Shown: piece after piece, positions 43,142 through 55,181 of the stretch
Position numbering within the stretch: position 1 is the first letter of the stretch
How the letters are laid out: each line of letters opens with the position of its first letter
DNA from: Rhinopithecus roxellana
Lineage: Eukaryota > Chordata > Mammalia > Primates > Cercopithecidae
Assembly: GCF_007565055.1 (NCBI RefSeq)
Contig: NC_044554.1
Span: 19,321,921-19,385,920 of the forward strand
Direction: 5' to 3'
Length of the DNA stretch: 64,000 nucleotides
Notes under the pieces: generated by a model
Told to the model about the DNA's origin: nothing
Databases searched by the model: none
What the model saw: only the letters and a program-made list of their open reading frames with translations
Translations under genes and position numbers: made by a program

Positions 43142-46100
43142 ATTTGTTTAGATATATTTAAACACAAAAATATATTCTTATATTCAAAACAACTCAGCGT
43201 GTACTTATAGGTGCTTATTGGTCATTGAATTCAAACAGTGACTCACTGGTGACCAAAACAAAGTTCTTTTTGGAAGCAACAAATCCACCTACAGGTGTAA
43301 TATTAAGGCTCTGTGAACCACGCAATACTACTTCATGTTTTAGTTGAATACTACAATGGAAATATAAAAACAGCTAACAACAAGTTTCACTGTGTTTTTG
43401 TGTATGCAACTTTTATTCCAGAAAATAAAAGAATAAGTAGAATACTTGGCTTTCACAATTTTTTTAAAAACGTGTTTAAATAAGAATGCAACAGTATATT
43501 ATTTTTAAAATCAAAATAAAGGCCAGTGGGTTAAAAGACTAAAAAACGAAAATTTTATAATTGTTCATAAGAAAGGGCGTTGCTGCAGATGTGACTCCAA
43601 ACATACATCTATGCACATGCCTACTAGAAAATAAGCAGTTACCAAACCTTCACAACAGGTGCAATTCCACTTGTCACAAATAACAATGTGTGAGAGATAG
43701 CTAACTGTAATTTCCTCCATTTTCATTATCTAGTATCCATTTCTGAAATGTGTATCCATTTGTTCCTCAGTACTTTCATGCTAATATTCTTTTTTAAAAT
43801 CAATTTACCATGATGGCAAAAGTAAACGTTTTAAAACTACACAATTATGTTGAGAAAGTAGAAGTGTGTGAATCACTAGGAAGTTTTTTAAACTTCACAT
43901 AATACAACTTTATGTTTCTCCTGAGCTTAAAGTAAAATAAGATTGATTACAAATGTAGTGATTCTAAAATATATAACAAAGTATCCAGTTACTATCTGCA
44001 TATTCCTCTGGCCATCCAAAAATAGTATAAGCATTCAACATTAATTCTCACTACCTGAAAAAAATATCATGAGGACTTGGCTTTCCCATGTGGTAATTAC
44101 TGAAAGCTATGAATTAAAAATATAATTGTTTGTGCTTGTTGGAATATTTGAGTTGTGGCTGCTGCATGAAATGGACTCATGAGTAGCAATGATTAATGGT
44201 AATATACAATTCTCCTGGAAATAATTAATATCTGGAGAATAAGAGACCAGACCAATAGTGTTTATTCTTCCGTTTTCACTTATGATCAGAATAGCTTAAT
44301 TTTACTTCTAACATGTTTTTACTTAAAATGTATGTATTTCAATTAATTTCCTTCATATACAGTGCATTTTTAGGTACAAAAATAATGATTACTGGTCAGA
44401 GCAGTTCTATGAAATACTTGAGTCTCTACTAGACTATTGTACTCTTGTTTTTCAAAGCATGATAGAAAGGAAAATAAATGAAAGAAGTTAAAATGTGTGT
44501 TTTTCACTCCAGTTAAAATATGGTCTTAAATACTAAAATTTAAATTATGTGGGGTGTGAATAAGAGAGTTATTCAGTTATATTTGGGGGAATTTATATTT
44601 GATGAATTTTGGTTCTTTGTAGTGGTTTTTTGTTTGCTTGTTTTCTGGGTTTTTGTTGTTGTCGTTGTTGTTTTGAGGCCACGTTATTTAGCTATCCTAG
44701 GAGAAGAAATTAATTCACACTTCACCCACGGTGGGAATGGGGAAGGGAGATGTCTGAGAGTCAATCACAACACTCTGATTGGCAAAATAATAAATATCTG
44801 TGTTTTTGAAAGTGTTCAGGTTCATAAAATTTGCACCTTCTATTCATTGTTTGAACTAAACAGTTTAATTTTGCACAGGCTGTGTAACTGTTAGCTATTC
44901 TAATGGTTAAATAGCAATCATGCTCACAAGTTGTCACTATTCCTATGCTGAAGTTACTACATCTGTTAATCTCGAGAATTAAATGACATTGGTTGTAAGG
45001 ATGTTGAAAGAGTAATGTCTCTTTGTTGGCTTTCTTCCAAGAGAACTGAAAGGATCATATATTTTTTGGTGTTTGCTTCGGTTCTCCACTTTGCAAGTCT
45101 CAGAAGTTTGATTTTTAACATCACAAAACAGATGATTCTAAAACATTCATACCAATTCACTCGCATGAAATGAACTAGAACTAAATTGCCTAATTTATTA
45201 GCTTACATGGAGGAATACATCTGCCAAGGGGAGAGAAGACGAAGATATGCATTCTCTGGCCAGAACATTCTCTCGCTGTTGAAAAAGGCATTAGAAGCCA
45301 AATTATAATCAAAAGGTTGCTTGATGATTATGTAATCAGAGCAAGAAAAGTTATTTGTAAGATTTGTATATTCAGTGGCACTAAACCATAATGGGAGATA
45401 GCAGTCTCCACAGTTCACTTGATATCTGTCACTGAGAGGGATTCAGTCTTTGTCAGGGCCCCGTCTTCTAGAGAAATAAGCCTGTCTCTTTGGTGCTTTG
45501 CCAACTACGACTCTTCTGACTGACCCAGTCATTCATTAGCTTTAGTCTAGTCTTGCTGTGTTCAGAGGGTCAGTCTGTGCTTCTAAGTGAGTTTCATGAC
45601 TTTTTCTAACTCAAATCAGACTCCTTCTATAATTGTAGAGCCAGGAGCAGTTCCATTCCTCTGTTGTCAAGTTCCAGGAGAGGTATCCCTTACACCCAGC
45701 AGAGACTTACTGAATAGGCTGGTAAAATCAGAATCACTATCTTAAATGAATCTGTCTGGAAAGTGATAAATAATAAATTTCAACTGCACTTTAAAGTTAA
45801 ATTAGTTCTATTCAATGTATTGTCTCATATGATAAAATAGCACTATTTTTTCAAACTGAGGGGAGCCGAGGGAGAACAATTTAAGGAAAGAGTACACTAT
45901 AAATCAGCATGAAAGCTCTTTTAGATATATTATTCTTTCCATCATAAAAAAAAATGATACATTTGTCTTAGATTTTGGCTTTGTTTTTTTATTTTAATTT
46001 TTATTGTGTTTTTAAATGTGGCAACCATGAACAAAGCAATCACTTGGTAAAGAATATTATCATTAGAATTCTCTGAGAGGCGATTACAATGTCAGGCAGT

Positions 46101-46550
46101 AGGCACCGCACTGTAAAGTGTGACTGTGTAGAATCTGTAATCAGTGCAAGGAGCAGTTTCCTTTAGTTTCAGAGAAATTATAGCAGAACAACTATGTAGC
46201 ATGTAAAGAAAAGCATTTCTTGTAGAACAGAGAATTGTTAAAAGCAGAGATGGGTGTGAAGGGTAATGGAGATCTTCCCCCACAATAGCCAAAGGCACTC
46301 AAAGTCAATGTTGATTTTGCAATGCCTCATGTGGATGATGTAATCGCTACAACTCAAGTGAGACAGATAGTTTCTTATTGCCAGTGTGGAGAGTCCTCAT
46401 TTCCATTTTTACAGAGGTAGGAGAAGTAGGACCTACAGAATTCTTATTTCACTCCACCTACACTTTTGGGTACTTGCTTCTGATCATTTAGCTATAGACT
46501 ATTTGTTGACTGCTCTTCCCCATGGAAGCATGTTTCATGTACTGTCCTGA
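43142..46550. other. Long repeat-poor single-copy block
   Basis: About 3.4 kb in which I recognise no interspersed repeat except a short (GTT)-rich run near 44613-44676. No coding frame is convincing; the longest (44547-44894) runs through that run. Confidence 0.45.
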
Positions 46551-46554
46551 GATT

Positions 46555-47770
46555 CATGTCTGTGGCTTCATTCACTCACTGGACATTTCCACTCAGATGT
46601 CATGTGAAAACTACCAACTTACCATTTCCAAAACTGCGCTTGTCTTTTTCATATGTACTCCCGCCTTACTTGACATGTTCTTGACTTCAGTTAATCATAT
46701 CACCATCAATACATTCTCTCAATAATATGCTCAGTCTTCCTCTACTCTTCCGTGTACCTTAGCTCAGCATCCAAATTCAGCTGACTCTATCCCACAAATG
46801 TGTTCTATATTTTACCTCTACTCTCCTAAGATGCTGCCACTGCCTTTGTGTTCTAATCACTAGCTCCCATGACCTAGCTTCCCCCTCACTAGTCGTATCC
46901 AACTCTAGTATAACCTTTATATTTTACCCAAGTGAACTCATAAGTAGCAAATCTGATAGTAAGACTCCCCCACATGAGAAAATCACCAGTCTCCCTTAGA
47001 ATAGCATGTCAAGCCCATGGCAGAGACTGGCCAGCTATTTGTCATTTTCCTTTCCTCCTGGGCAGACAATGAGACTACATTGCCAAGGCTTCCTTGCAAT
47101 TAGACGTGGCCAAATGACTGAGTCCTAGTCAATAAAATAGAGGCAGAAGTGATCTAACCCATTTCTGGGCCAGGCTGCCAGCTCTTTATTGATGCCTAGC
47201 ACTACATCAGAAACTGTAAGTTAAAGATGAGGGCGCTTCCACCAGTCAGGATCCCTGAAATATCAAGTTGGCCAGAGCCCCCACCCAGCACAACTAGGAA
47301 TGTGCATTTTGGACTATAGGTGAATGAGAAATCACTTATTTATTCTTAAACCACTAATATCTTAGGAAGTATCTATTACAGCTGCTATTATTACTTTAAC
47401 TGGTCTAAAGTTTAATCATCCTTCCTAGCCATACACATTCTAGCTTAGTCCCAAATCATCCTGCATAGCCCTGTGCTCTGCACTATTACCATACTCTGCA
47501 TGTTCACTCTCCTTGCCTTAAAAGGCTTGAAAGACTGCAAGGCGTCCTTCAAAACTAAACTCAAATGTTACTGTTGAAATGGTTTCCAATGTTCCTAGGA
47601 TCCTGTGAATATATGTATCTCAGCATTTACTATAGGATGCATAACTGTGAGGGTGATGATGTTATAGAAAAATTATTGACGGCAAAAACCATGTTATGAA
47701 TGAACACACAGCTAATATCCTGCAATTGTCTTTCAATAAATTTTGTTAAATGAATGAATAAATTAAGTTC
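46555..47770 (+). mobile_element. L2 element, plus strand, interrupted
   Basis: Begins with L2 text 'actggacatttccactcaga' and 'aacttaccatttccaaaact', continues as diverged ORF2-end sequence to about 47020, and resumes after an insertion with 'cttcaaaactaaactcaaat'. Ends at the L2 3' end 'tttcaataaattttgttaaa' and 'tgaatgaataaatt'. Confidence 0.7.
47020..47395 (+). mobile_element. Unassigned LTR-like repeat inside L2
   Basis: Contains text common in several human LTR-type repeats: 'cctgggcagacaatgagact', 'gcaattagacgtggccaaat', 'ctgagtcctagtcaata', ending 'taaaccactaatatcttagg' and 'ctattacagctgctat', similar to MaLR 3' ends. Family and exact borders are not certain. Confidence 0.45.
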
Positions 47771-49142
47771 TACATACTAGGATTTTATAACAAAGAGAAA
47801 ACAACCAGTAACTGGAGTTTCTCTATGAAAAACATTTTTCATTTTGGCAGGCATATTTGAATATTTTCTGAAAATATTATTCACAAATCTTCTAGGTATC
47901 ATATGTAAATAGTTGTCTTGTTGTTTTCTAGGTAGGGCTGAGACTAGAATACATCTTCCTTGTCTGTGTCTACAATTTTAAAATTTTTGAAACTACTGAG
48001 GTTTACTTTTCTAAAGCTTTTCCATGCACTATTAAGCAGAAAAATGAAGAAAGTAGGTCAGGTTTCTGACCTGTTAGCCTTGCTTTAGTTGTATTCTTAC
48101 ACAAAGACACTGGCAAGTGTTTAAAATGCAGAAATATGAACAGAAAGTACAATACCAATGGCAAAATCTTCCTCTCCATTTATATAGCTTGTTGTTCACA
48201 CAAAAGAATGATTTTGACAGTATGTTGTACCCAAGAAAAAATAGTTCAAAATACTGCTACAGGCTAGAGCTTCATATAAAACAGACTCATGCTTCCTGGT
48301 CTAAGATATTTTACTTTTCTTTCCCGTGTAGCGTCAACTAAATAATCCGATGAAGTGCAATTTCTATTCAGAAATCATGATTCTTTTATTCTAAAGTAAT
48401 AGAAAATATGCAATAAACATAACACAATCAATCTTCATCCATCTCTTTATGAAATGTTCATGGAACTAAATCATTAAATCTTCCATTGCTGATTTTTCCA
48501 GGATGGGAAAGATTTACCACTCTATTCATTAATGTTATTTCATACACATAGTCAAATATATATACAGCTGCTTACTAAATTATCTTAATGATGATACTTG
48601 TCTCAGAATCTCTGACATAATGTAAACTTGATTCAAAATAAAGTGTAGGGTACATAGCTGTTTTAACCTGGGTTATTGTGTACTCAAATACAGATTCAGT
48701 GCCTTAAAATGCTGAATCACCTTTATTATATTTACTGAAGATGTCAAAAAGATCTTGATTGTTGTCAAGAGAACTTCTAAATGTTCAGGGGTCTTTCAGT
48801 ATTTTGGGCTGGGAAAAAAGAGAAATTATAACTTTATATCATTTCATCCACACTTATTTTGTCTAACTTCATTTGTTATATTATCCTAAGTCTTGATATA
48901 TTCTTCCAAGATCTGCTCCCCCTTCCCTCCTAGAAGTCTTCTATCTCTTTCTTGAAAATTTAGTTAGCTTTTATTATATGTAACCAGCTATTTAATCTGT
49001 TCATGTTTGTTGTCTAACATGAGTAAGGCTAACTTTCACTAGAACTTAGTTATCCAAATAGCATTGGATTCCAAACATATGCATTTATTCTATTAATGAT
49101 GTTAAGTCTCAGAGCTGTTATCCTCATAAGATCCTTCTGAAT
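47771..49142. other. Mostly single-copy AT-rich DNA
   Basis: No repeat or gene recognised. Confidence 0.4.
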
Positions 49143-49467
49143 CACTTGGTAAAAGTGTTGGCAGGGCTGTATTCTTTCTGGAGGCTCTAGAGGACAATCT
49201 GTTTCTGTGCCTTTTCCAACTTCTAAAGGCTGCCCACTTTCTATGGCTTGTGGCCTTTTCCTCTGTCTTCAAAACCAGAGATAATGCACTGTGTCCTTCT
49301 CATGCTGCTATCTGTCTATTTCTCTTCTGCCTTCCCTTTCTTCACTTTAAAAGACCTCTGTGATTACACTGGACCCATCTGGATCATCCAGAATAATCTC
49401 CATATTTTAAAGTCAGTTAAATAGAAACATTAATTCTATTTGCAACCTTAATTCTTCTTTGCCATGT
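49143..49467 (-). mobile_element. MLT1-type MaLR LTR, left part
   Basis: Inverted MLT1-like text: 'gtattctttctggaggctct', 'ttttccaacttctaaaggct', 'agaataatctccatatttta', 'ttaattcttctttgccatgt'. The LTR is interrupted at 49468 and continues at about 51806. Confidence 0.7.
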
Positions 49468-49830
49468 TGTATTATTCTGTTCTCATGCTGCTAATAAAGA
49501 CATACCTGAGACTGGCTAATTTATAAAGGAAAGAGGTTTAATTGACTCACAGTTCCACATGGCTGGGGAGGCCTCACAATCATGGCTGAAGGTAAAGGAG
49601 AAGCAAAGTTACATCTTACATGGTGGCAGGCAAGAGAGCTTGTGTAGGGGACCTCCCCCTTTTTAAAACTATCAGATCTCATGAGACTTATTTATTATCA
49701 CAAGAACAGCATGGGAAAGACCTACCCCCATGATTCAGTTACATCCCACCAGCTCCCTGCCATAATATGTTGGAATTATGGGAGCTACAATTCAAGATGA
49801 AATTTGTGTGGGGACATAGCCAAACCACCA
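49468..49830 (-). mobile_element. THE1/MST-type LTR (proviral 3' LTR)
   Basis: Starts tgtattattctgttctcatg and ends agccaaaccacca, with 'tccacatggctggggaggcc' and 'aattatgggagctacaattc'. It is the left LTR of a two-LTR element transcribed on the minus strand, hence its 3' LTR. Length 363 bp. Confidence 0.95.
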
Positions 49831-51424
49831 CTGTCCCCTCCCAAATCTCATGTCCTCACATTTCACAACAAATCATGCCTTCCCAACAGTCCTCCAGCGT
49901 CTGAACTCATTTCAGCATTAACTCAGAAGCCCACAATCCAAAGTCTCATCTGAGACAAGGCAAGTTCCTTCTGCCTATGAGCCTGTAAAATCAAAAGCAA
50001 GTTAGTTACTTCCTAGATAAAAGGAGGGTACAGGCATTGGGTAAATATTCCTGTTCCAAACAGAAGAAATTGGCCAAAATTAAGGGACCACAGGCCCCAT
50101 GCAAGTCTGAAATCCAGTGGGGCAGTCAAATCTTAAAGTTCCAAAATGAGCTCTTTGACTTCATGTCTCACATCCAAGTCATGTGGATGTAAGATGTGAG
50201 CTTCCATAGCCTTCAGCAGCTCCAACCCTGTGACTTTGCAGGGTACAGCCCCCTTCCTGGCTGCTTTCATGGGCTGGCATTGAGTGCCTGCAGCTTTTCC
50301 AGGTGCCCAGTGCAAACTGCTGGTAGATCTACTATTCTGGCATCTGGAGGATGGTAGCCCTCTTCTCACAGCTCTACTAGGCAGTGCCCCAGTAGGGGTT
50401 CTGTGTGGGGGCTTGGACCCCACATTTCCCTTCTGCACTGCCCTAACAGAGGTTCCCCATGAGGGCTCTGCCTCTGCAGCACACCTCTGCCTAGACATCC
50501 AGGCGTTTCCATTTGTCTTCCAAAATCTAGGCAGAGGTTCTCAAACCTCAATTCTTGATTACCATCCACCTGCAGTCTCAAAACCATATGAAAGCTACCA
50601 AGACTTGGGGCTTGTGTCCTCTGAAGTCATTGCTTGAGCTGTACCTTGGCACCTTATTGCCACAGCTGAAGCAGCTGAGATGCAGAGCACCAAGTCCTAG
50701 GCTGCACACAAAATGCGGGCCCTAAGTCTGGCCCACAAAACCATTTTTTCCTCTTAGGCCTCCAGGCCTATGGTGGAAGGGGCTGGCACAAAGGTCTCTG
50801 ACATGCCCTGGAGACATTTTCCCCATTGTCTTGGCTGTTAACATTCAGCTCCTTGTTACTTATGCAAATTTCTGCAGTAGACTTGAATTTCTTCCCAGAA
50901 AATGAGGTTTTCTTCTCTGTTGGTGCAAATTTTCCATACTTTTATGCTCTGCTTCCCTTTTAAACATAAGTTCCAAATCCAAACCATGTATTCATGAATA
51001 CATTAAAATTTTAACACACCCAAATTACCTCTTGAATGCTTTGCTGCTTAGAAATTTCTCCGGCCAGATACCTTAAATCATTTCTCTCAAGTTCAAAGTA
51101 CCACCAATCTCTAAGGCAGGGGCAAAATGGCACCAATCTCTTTGCTAAAACATAGCAAGAGTCACCTTTATTCCTGTTCCCAACAAGCACCCCATCTCCA
51201 TCTGAAAACACCTAAACCTGGATTTCATTGTCCATATCACTATCAGCGTTTTGGTTAAAGCCATTCAACAAGTCTCCAGGAAATTCTAAATTTTCTTACA
51301 TCTTCCTGTCCTTTTCTGAACCCTCTGAACTATTTCAACCTCTGCCTGTTACCCAATTCCAAAGTAGCTTCCACATTTTTGGTTATGTTTACAGCAGTAC
51401 CCCACTCTACCAGTACCAATTTAC
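49831..51424 (-). mobile_element. THE1/MST internal region (MaLR)
   Basis: About 1.6 kb between two like-oriented LTRs, matching the known length of the THE1 internal sequence. It starts with 'ctgtcccctcccaaatctca' and ends 'ccccactctaccagtaccaa' next to the second LTR, where a primer-binding region is expected on the minus strand. MaLR internals carry at most a degenerate gag-like part. The open frames of 117 and 121 codons near 50133-50637 lie on opposite strands and are not evidence of a protein. Confidence 0.88.
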
Positions 51425-51799
51425 TGTATTAGTCTGTTCTCATACTGCTAATAAAGACATACCAGAGACTGGGTAATTTATAAAGGACAGAGGTTTAATT
51501 GACTCACTGTTCCACATGGCTCAGGAGCCCTCACAATCATGGCAGAAGGCAAATGAGGAGAAAAGTCACTTCTTACATGGTAACAGGCAAGAGAGCATGT
51601 GCAAGGGAACTCCCCCCCCCACCCCCCTTTTAAAACCATCAGATCTCATGAGACTTATTCACTATCACAAGAACAGCATGGAAAAGACCTGCCCCCATGT
51701 TTCAATTACGTCCCACCATGTCCCTCCCACGACATGTGGAGATTATGGGAGCTACAATTCAAGATGACATTCGGTTGGAGACACAGCCAAATCATATTA
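51425..51799 (-). mobile_element. THE1/MST-type LTR (proviral 5' LTR)
   Basis: Starts tgtattagtctgttctcata and ends agccaaatcatatta, collinear with the other LTR. A C-rich run (ccccccccccacccccc) near 51611-51627 distinguishes it. With 49468-49830 it defines a complete element of about 2.33 kb. No clear target duplication is left. Confidence 0.95.
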
Positions 51800-51805
51800 T
51801 TCCAC

Positions 51806-51893
51806 CCTTTTTTGTGGAAATACGACATATTCCGTTTCCAAGGATTAGGACATAGCCTTCGGGAGGGCCATTATTCTGTCTACCACAAATAGT
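51806..51893 (-). mobile_element. MLT1-type LTR, right part
   Basis: 'acatattccgtttccaagga', 'ttaggacatagccttcggga' and 'gggccattattctgtctacc' followed by 'aca' give the inverted 5' end of an MLT1 LTR. It continues the piece at 49143-49467 across the THE1/MST insertion. Confidence 0.7.
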
Positions 51894-52155
51894 ACAGGTA
51901 TGGGTTGTAAAACTGACATACCTGGGTTACACGTCACCACAAATTATCTAGCTTTTCTGCTGTAGTGCTCTTGTGGGGAAAGTAGGACCTCCATCATTGG
52001 GTTATACAAAAAACAATTTTAAAAAATGAATTTAAAGAGGGTTTTTAGGACTGTGACTGACATATAGTATGATTTTAATAAATGTTAGTTATTATTAAAA
52101 TTTTGGCAATCACTTGACAGTACTTAAATTGTTGGACAAAGTTATTGAACAAAAG

Positions 52156-52177
52156 CTTTTTTCTTTTCATTCTTCCT

Positions 52178-52253
<76 letters not shown>

Positions 52254-52257
52254 TCCT
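52156..52257 (+). repeat. (TTTC)n microsatellite grown from Alu tail
   Basis: Roughly 75 bp of pure CTTT after an imperfect lead-in. It sits exactly where the poly-T of the adjacent minus-strand AluJ should be. Confidence 0.95.
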
Positions 52258-52549
52258 TAAGACTGGGTCTGACTTTTTAGCCGAGGCTGGAATGCAGTGA
52301 TGTGATTACACCTCAGTGCAGCCTTGACCCCCTGGGCTCAAGTGATCCTCCCACTGCAGCCTCCTGAGTATCTGGGACTACAGGTATGTGCCACTATGCC
52401 CAACTATTTATTTAGTTAGTTAGTTTTATTTTAGAGACAGGGTCTCCCTGTGTTGCCCAGGATGGTCTCAGACTTCTGGTGTCAAGCAATCCTCCCACCT
52501 CAGCCTCCCAAAATGCCAGGATTACTGACATGAACCACCACACCCTGCC
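52258..52549 (-). mobile_element. AluJ, minus strand
   Basis: Diverged reverse Alu: 'ggctggaatgcagtgatgtg', 'gggctcaagtgatcctccca', 'tctgggactacaggtatgtg', 'gtctccctgtgttgcccagg', ending 'catgaaccaccacaccctgcc'. AluJ-type 'ccctgggctcaagtgatcc' is present. Target duplication aaaagctttttt (from 52151) and aaaagtttttt (from 52550). Confidence 0.93.
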
Positions 52550-52560
52550 AAAAGTTTTTT

Positions 52561-54621
52561 ATTTATGTCATATATGATAGTGATGAATGGTTAAGCTATA
52601 AACTCAAGGTCTTAAAGACTTTGAAAAAAAAAAGTACAGTTCAAGAAATAAAAGCTAATTTGAAAATTGCAGGTCTAATAGAGAATATTCTGTAAAGGAC
52701 TTGCCCCCTTTGCCTAATTACATTGGCCTCCTAAGGAAACCTATGTCCCTTTGGTATTGTCACTCACATATGTATAAACCGCAATGTTCGTTAACCCAGA
52801 GCACAGTTTTTCCAGTCTTAATACACATTCCCTATGTGAAGCGCTGGGACTTTTCCTTCCTGTTACAAAAATAATTTCATGTTATAAATACTTTGTGATA
52901 GTCTCAAAATACTTTCTCTTTCAAGTCTCTTTCAAGCCCCAATACCCAAAAGTAGGATCTTCCAAAAAGCATCATGCACTTAATGTAGAGTGCATTTTTG
53001 CTAGCTTTAATCTGTAAGTAAACACTGCAGACAGCTGTTCTTATTGCATGAGGCTGTGTATCAACACAGTTTCAGGTCTCTAAATCTCATTAGTTAGCAT
53101 ACCTCCCATTCCTATTCCCATGCTAAGCTTTGTCGTTAGGAAAATTGGTTCATCTCCTTCTCTGTTTCTTTGCCTATCTTGGATTTTTCAGAACACATAT
53201 GTGCATTTTATTTCATTTTATTTAAAAATTATTTCCACTGAAGTCCCTCTACTTTACACCTTCCAAAAATTCACCAATGCTTCCATCTCATTAATAACAT
53301 CCTTTTATGATTTCCAACAATGCTATGGATTCTTCTCATGTTTGTTTCCTTTATTGTTTCTATGAGATTTGAAGAATGTGAGCTTCATCCTCAACAGGAT
53401 CAAAAGTCTAAACCACTACATTTTATTTTGATATATGTGCAAGTTAAAAATTTATTTGAAACAAGTATACTCACATTTTTGAAACAGCAATATATTTTCG
53501 TTAACATAACTTAATGATACTATTGAAAATATAATGTATATTCAACAATAATCTCAAATTTTTCTGATGTTGTGTATCATACTGAGTAATAATTATATAA
53601 TGTTTTTGTATTTAATGAATAATCAAATAAATTGAGGTGATTATCAAGTTAAAATTAGCTCTCAGGTTATCGTTTAATTTCAAGAAGAAAAATACCAAAT
53701 CAAAGTTGAACACATCTCAGAAATACTTTAGATTTTAAGCATTAATTTTTCACCTTAGATTTCTTCTTTTGGTGAGATTAAGTGCAAGCTATTATCAAAC
53801 ATATAATTGTAAAATTATCTATGTGTATTTCATATCAGACTCCAAAGACTTATACTGCTATCTAGTGGCTACATTGAGTAATATAAAATTATTAACTAGG
53901 TAATCCTGCTCAAAATGCATAACACTACACCATTGCCATTATATTTTTGAAAATAAGATTGGCTTACCGCTAATCTTCTAAGAACATAAGCTCTAAAAAT
54001 TGCACTTGACTTGCTTATGGAGGACAAGGTAAAAATTCTTTCATTGTGAATGTAGTGTACTTTATGAATAAATGTATTTTTTAATGATGAATAAAATGTT
54101 TAAGGATGGAAACCCTGAAAAATAAAACAAAACAAAATCAGATAAACACTAGAACAACCCTTAAATAATGAATCACTCTTTCTGATAATAAAAACATAGC
54201 TTCTTCTCAATATATAAGACCTTATCCTTGACTTTTAAAAATTGCCAGATTTTTACATTTTTACCCAGGGATTTTCTAGTGATGGTACAAACTGGGTTAC
54301 ATTTTAAGCAAAGCTACTTACAGGGCACATAAAGTTCAAATAAATTCTAAGGTAATCTTTTCAGTTTATTATTTGTATATTGGGAATTCACTTTGTAAAG
54401 GATAATTGAGAGTTCTTAAAACCTAAATTATTCACAGTGAAGAAAAAGAGGGAAAGTTGCCATGTTAAGATTTGATAACTAGTGTGAGGATCAAACAGGC
54501 AAAATGTAGTCATTAGTTGGCCTAGCTTTTTAAATGGCTGTACCACATCTACATTATTGAAAAGATCACTTGAAAAGGATGATTAGTAAGGAAATAATAT
54601 ATTCCGCAAATGTCGAGACTT
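52561..54621. other. Mostly single-copy DNA
   Basis: About 2 kb with no repeat family recognised. Short open frames near 52784-53514 have no similarity I know. Confidence 0.4.
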
Positions 54622-54736
54622 TGAAATGGGAGTGTTCCCTGACCCCTCTCACAGGACGTGCAGCAGGAGTGTGGCTTGTCTGTTCGGCCACCATGCACTC
54701 AGGGACACACGGAAGAATTAAAGGATGGTAAATGTG

Positions 54737-54770
<34 letters not shown>

Positions 54771-55181
54771 TCAGGTGGAGATGGCTCTCAGCAGGATTGA
54801 TGGGGAGCTGGAAAGGGGTTAGAGTGGGAAGATGATCTCCTGGAGTTTGGCTGTCCCTTGGCCAATCCCCTCTCCTACCATCCCCAAACTCCTCTCACGT
54901 TCAGATGATCCTTCTCCTTTCTCCTTCTCTGCTGCACTGTTCTGCCACTCATCTGCTTCTCTGCTCTGCTGCTTGTCTGCCCATCTGCTTGTGGAGCCTG
55001 GGGTTTGGGGTTTATATGGGTACAGGATAGAGGGGTATGGCAGGCCAAAAGGCAACATTTGGGCACAAAAACAGGAATGTTTGTTCCATTTAGGGCCACA
55101 GGTTTCCAGGCTTGAGGTTGGGGCCTTTACCTAGGAACCACCCTCTTCTACCCAGTATTTCCCTGCCTCCTGTCCATATCA
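54622..55181 (-). mobile_element. ERV1-like solo LTR
   Basis: On the minus strand it starts TGATATGGACAGGAGGCAGG and has a TATA-type box in 'ACCCATATAAACC' near 55009-55021. A G/A-rich GCAGA repeat block follows (54940-54985), then an A run (plus-strand T31 at 54739-54769) near the expected polyadenylation area, and it ends ACTCCCATTTCA. The structure is a gammaretrovirus-like LTR; I do not name the family. The open frames at 54819-55134 are spurious. Confidence 0.65.

Noticed and set aside
46522..46725. 67-codon plus-strand frame
   Set aside because: Most of it falls in the L2 ORF2-end relic; not an independent gene.
50133..50637. Overlapping frames of 117-121 codons on both strands
   Set aside because: They lie in the internal region of a MaLR element, overlap on opposite strands, and show no recognisable domain.
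53858..53876. CTCF-like 'ctatctagtggc'
   Set aside because: The core GGC is broken (GATAGC on the other strand), so binding is unlikely.
54819..55134. Overlapping frames of 74-100 codons on both strands
   Set aside because: Fully inside the ERV1-like LTR; low-complexity purine-rich sequence keeps frames open.
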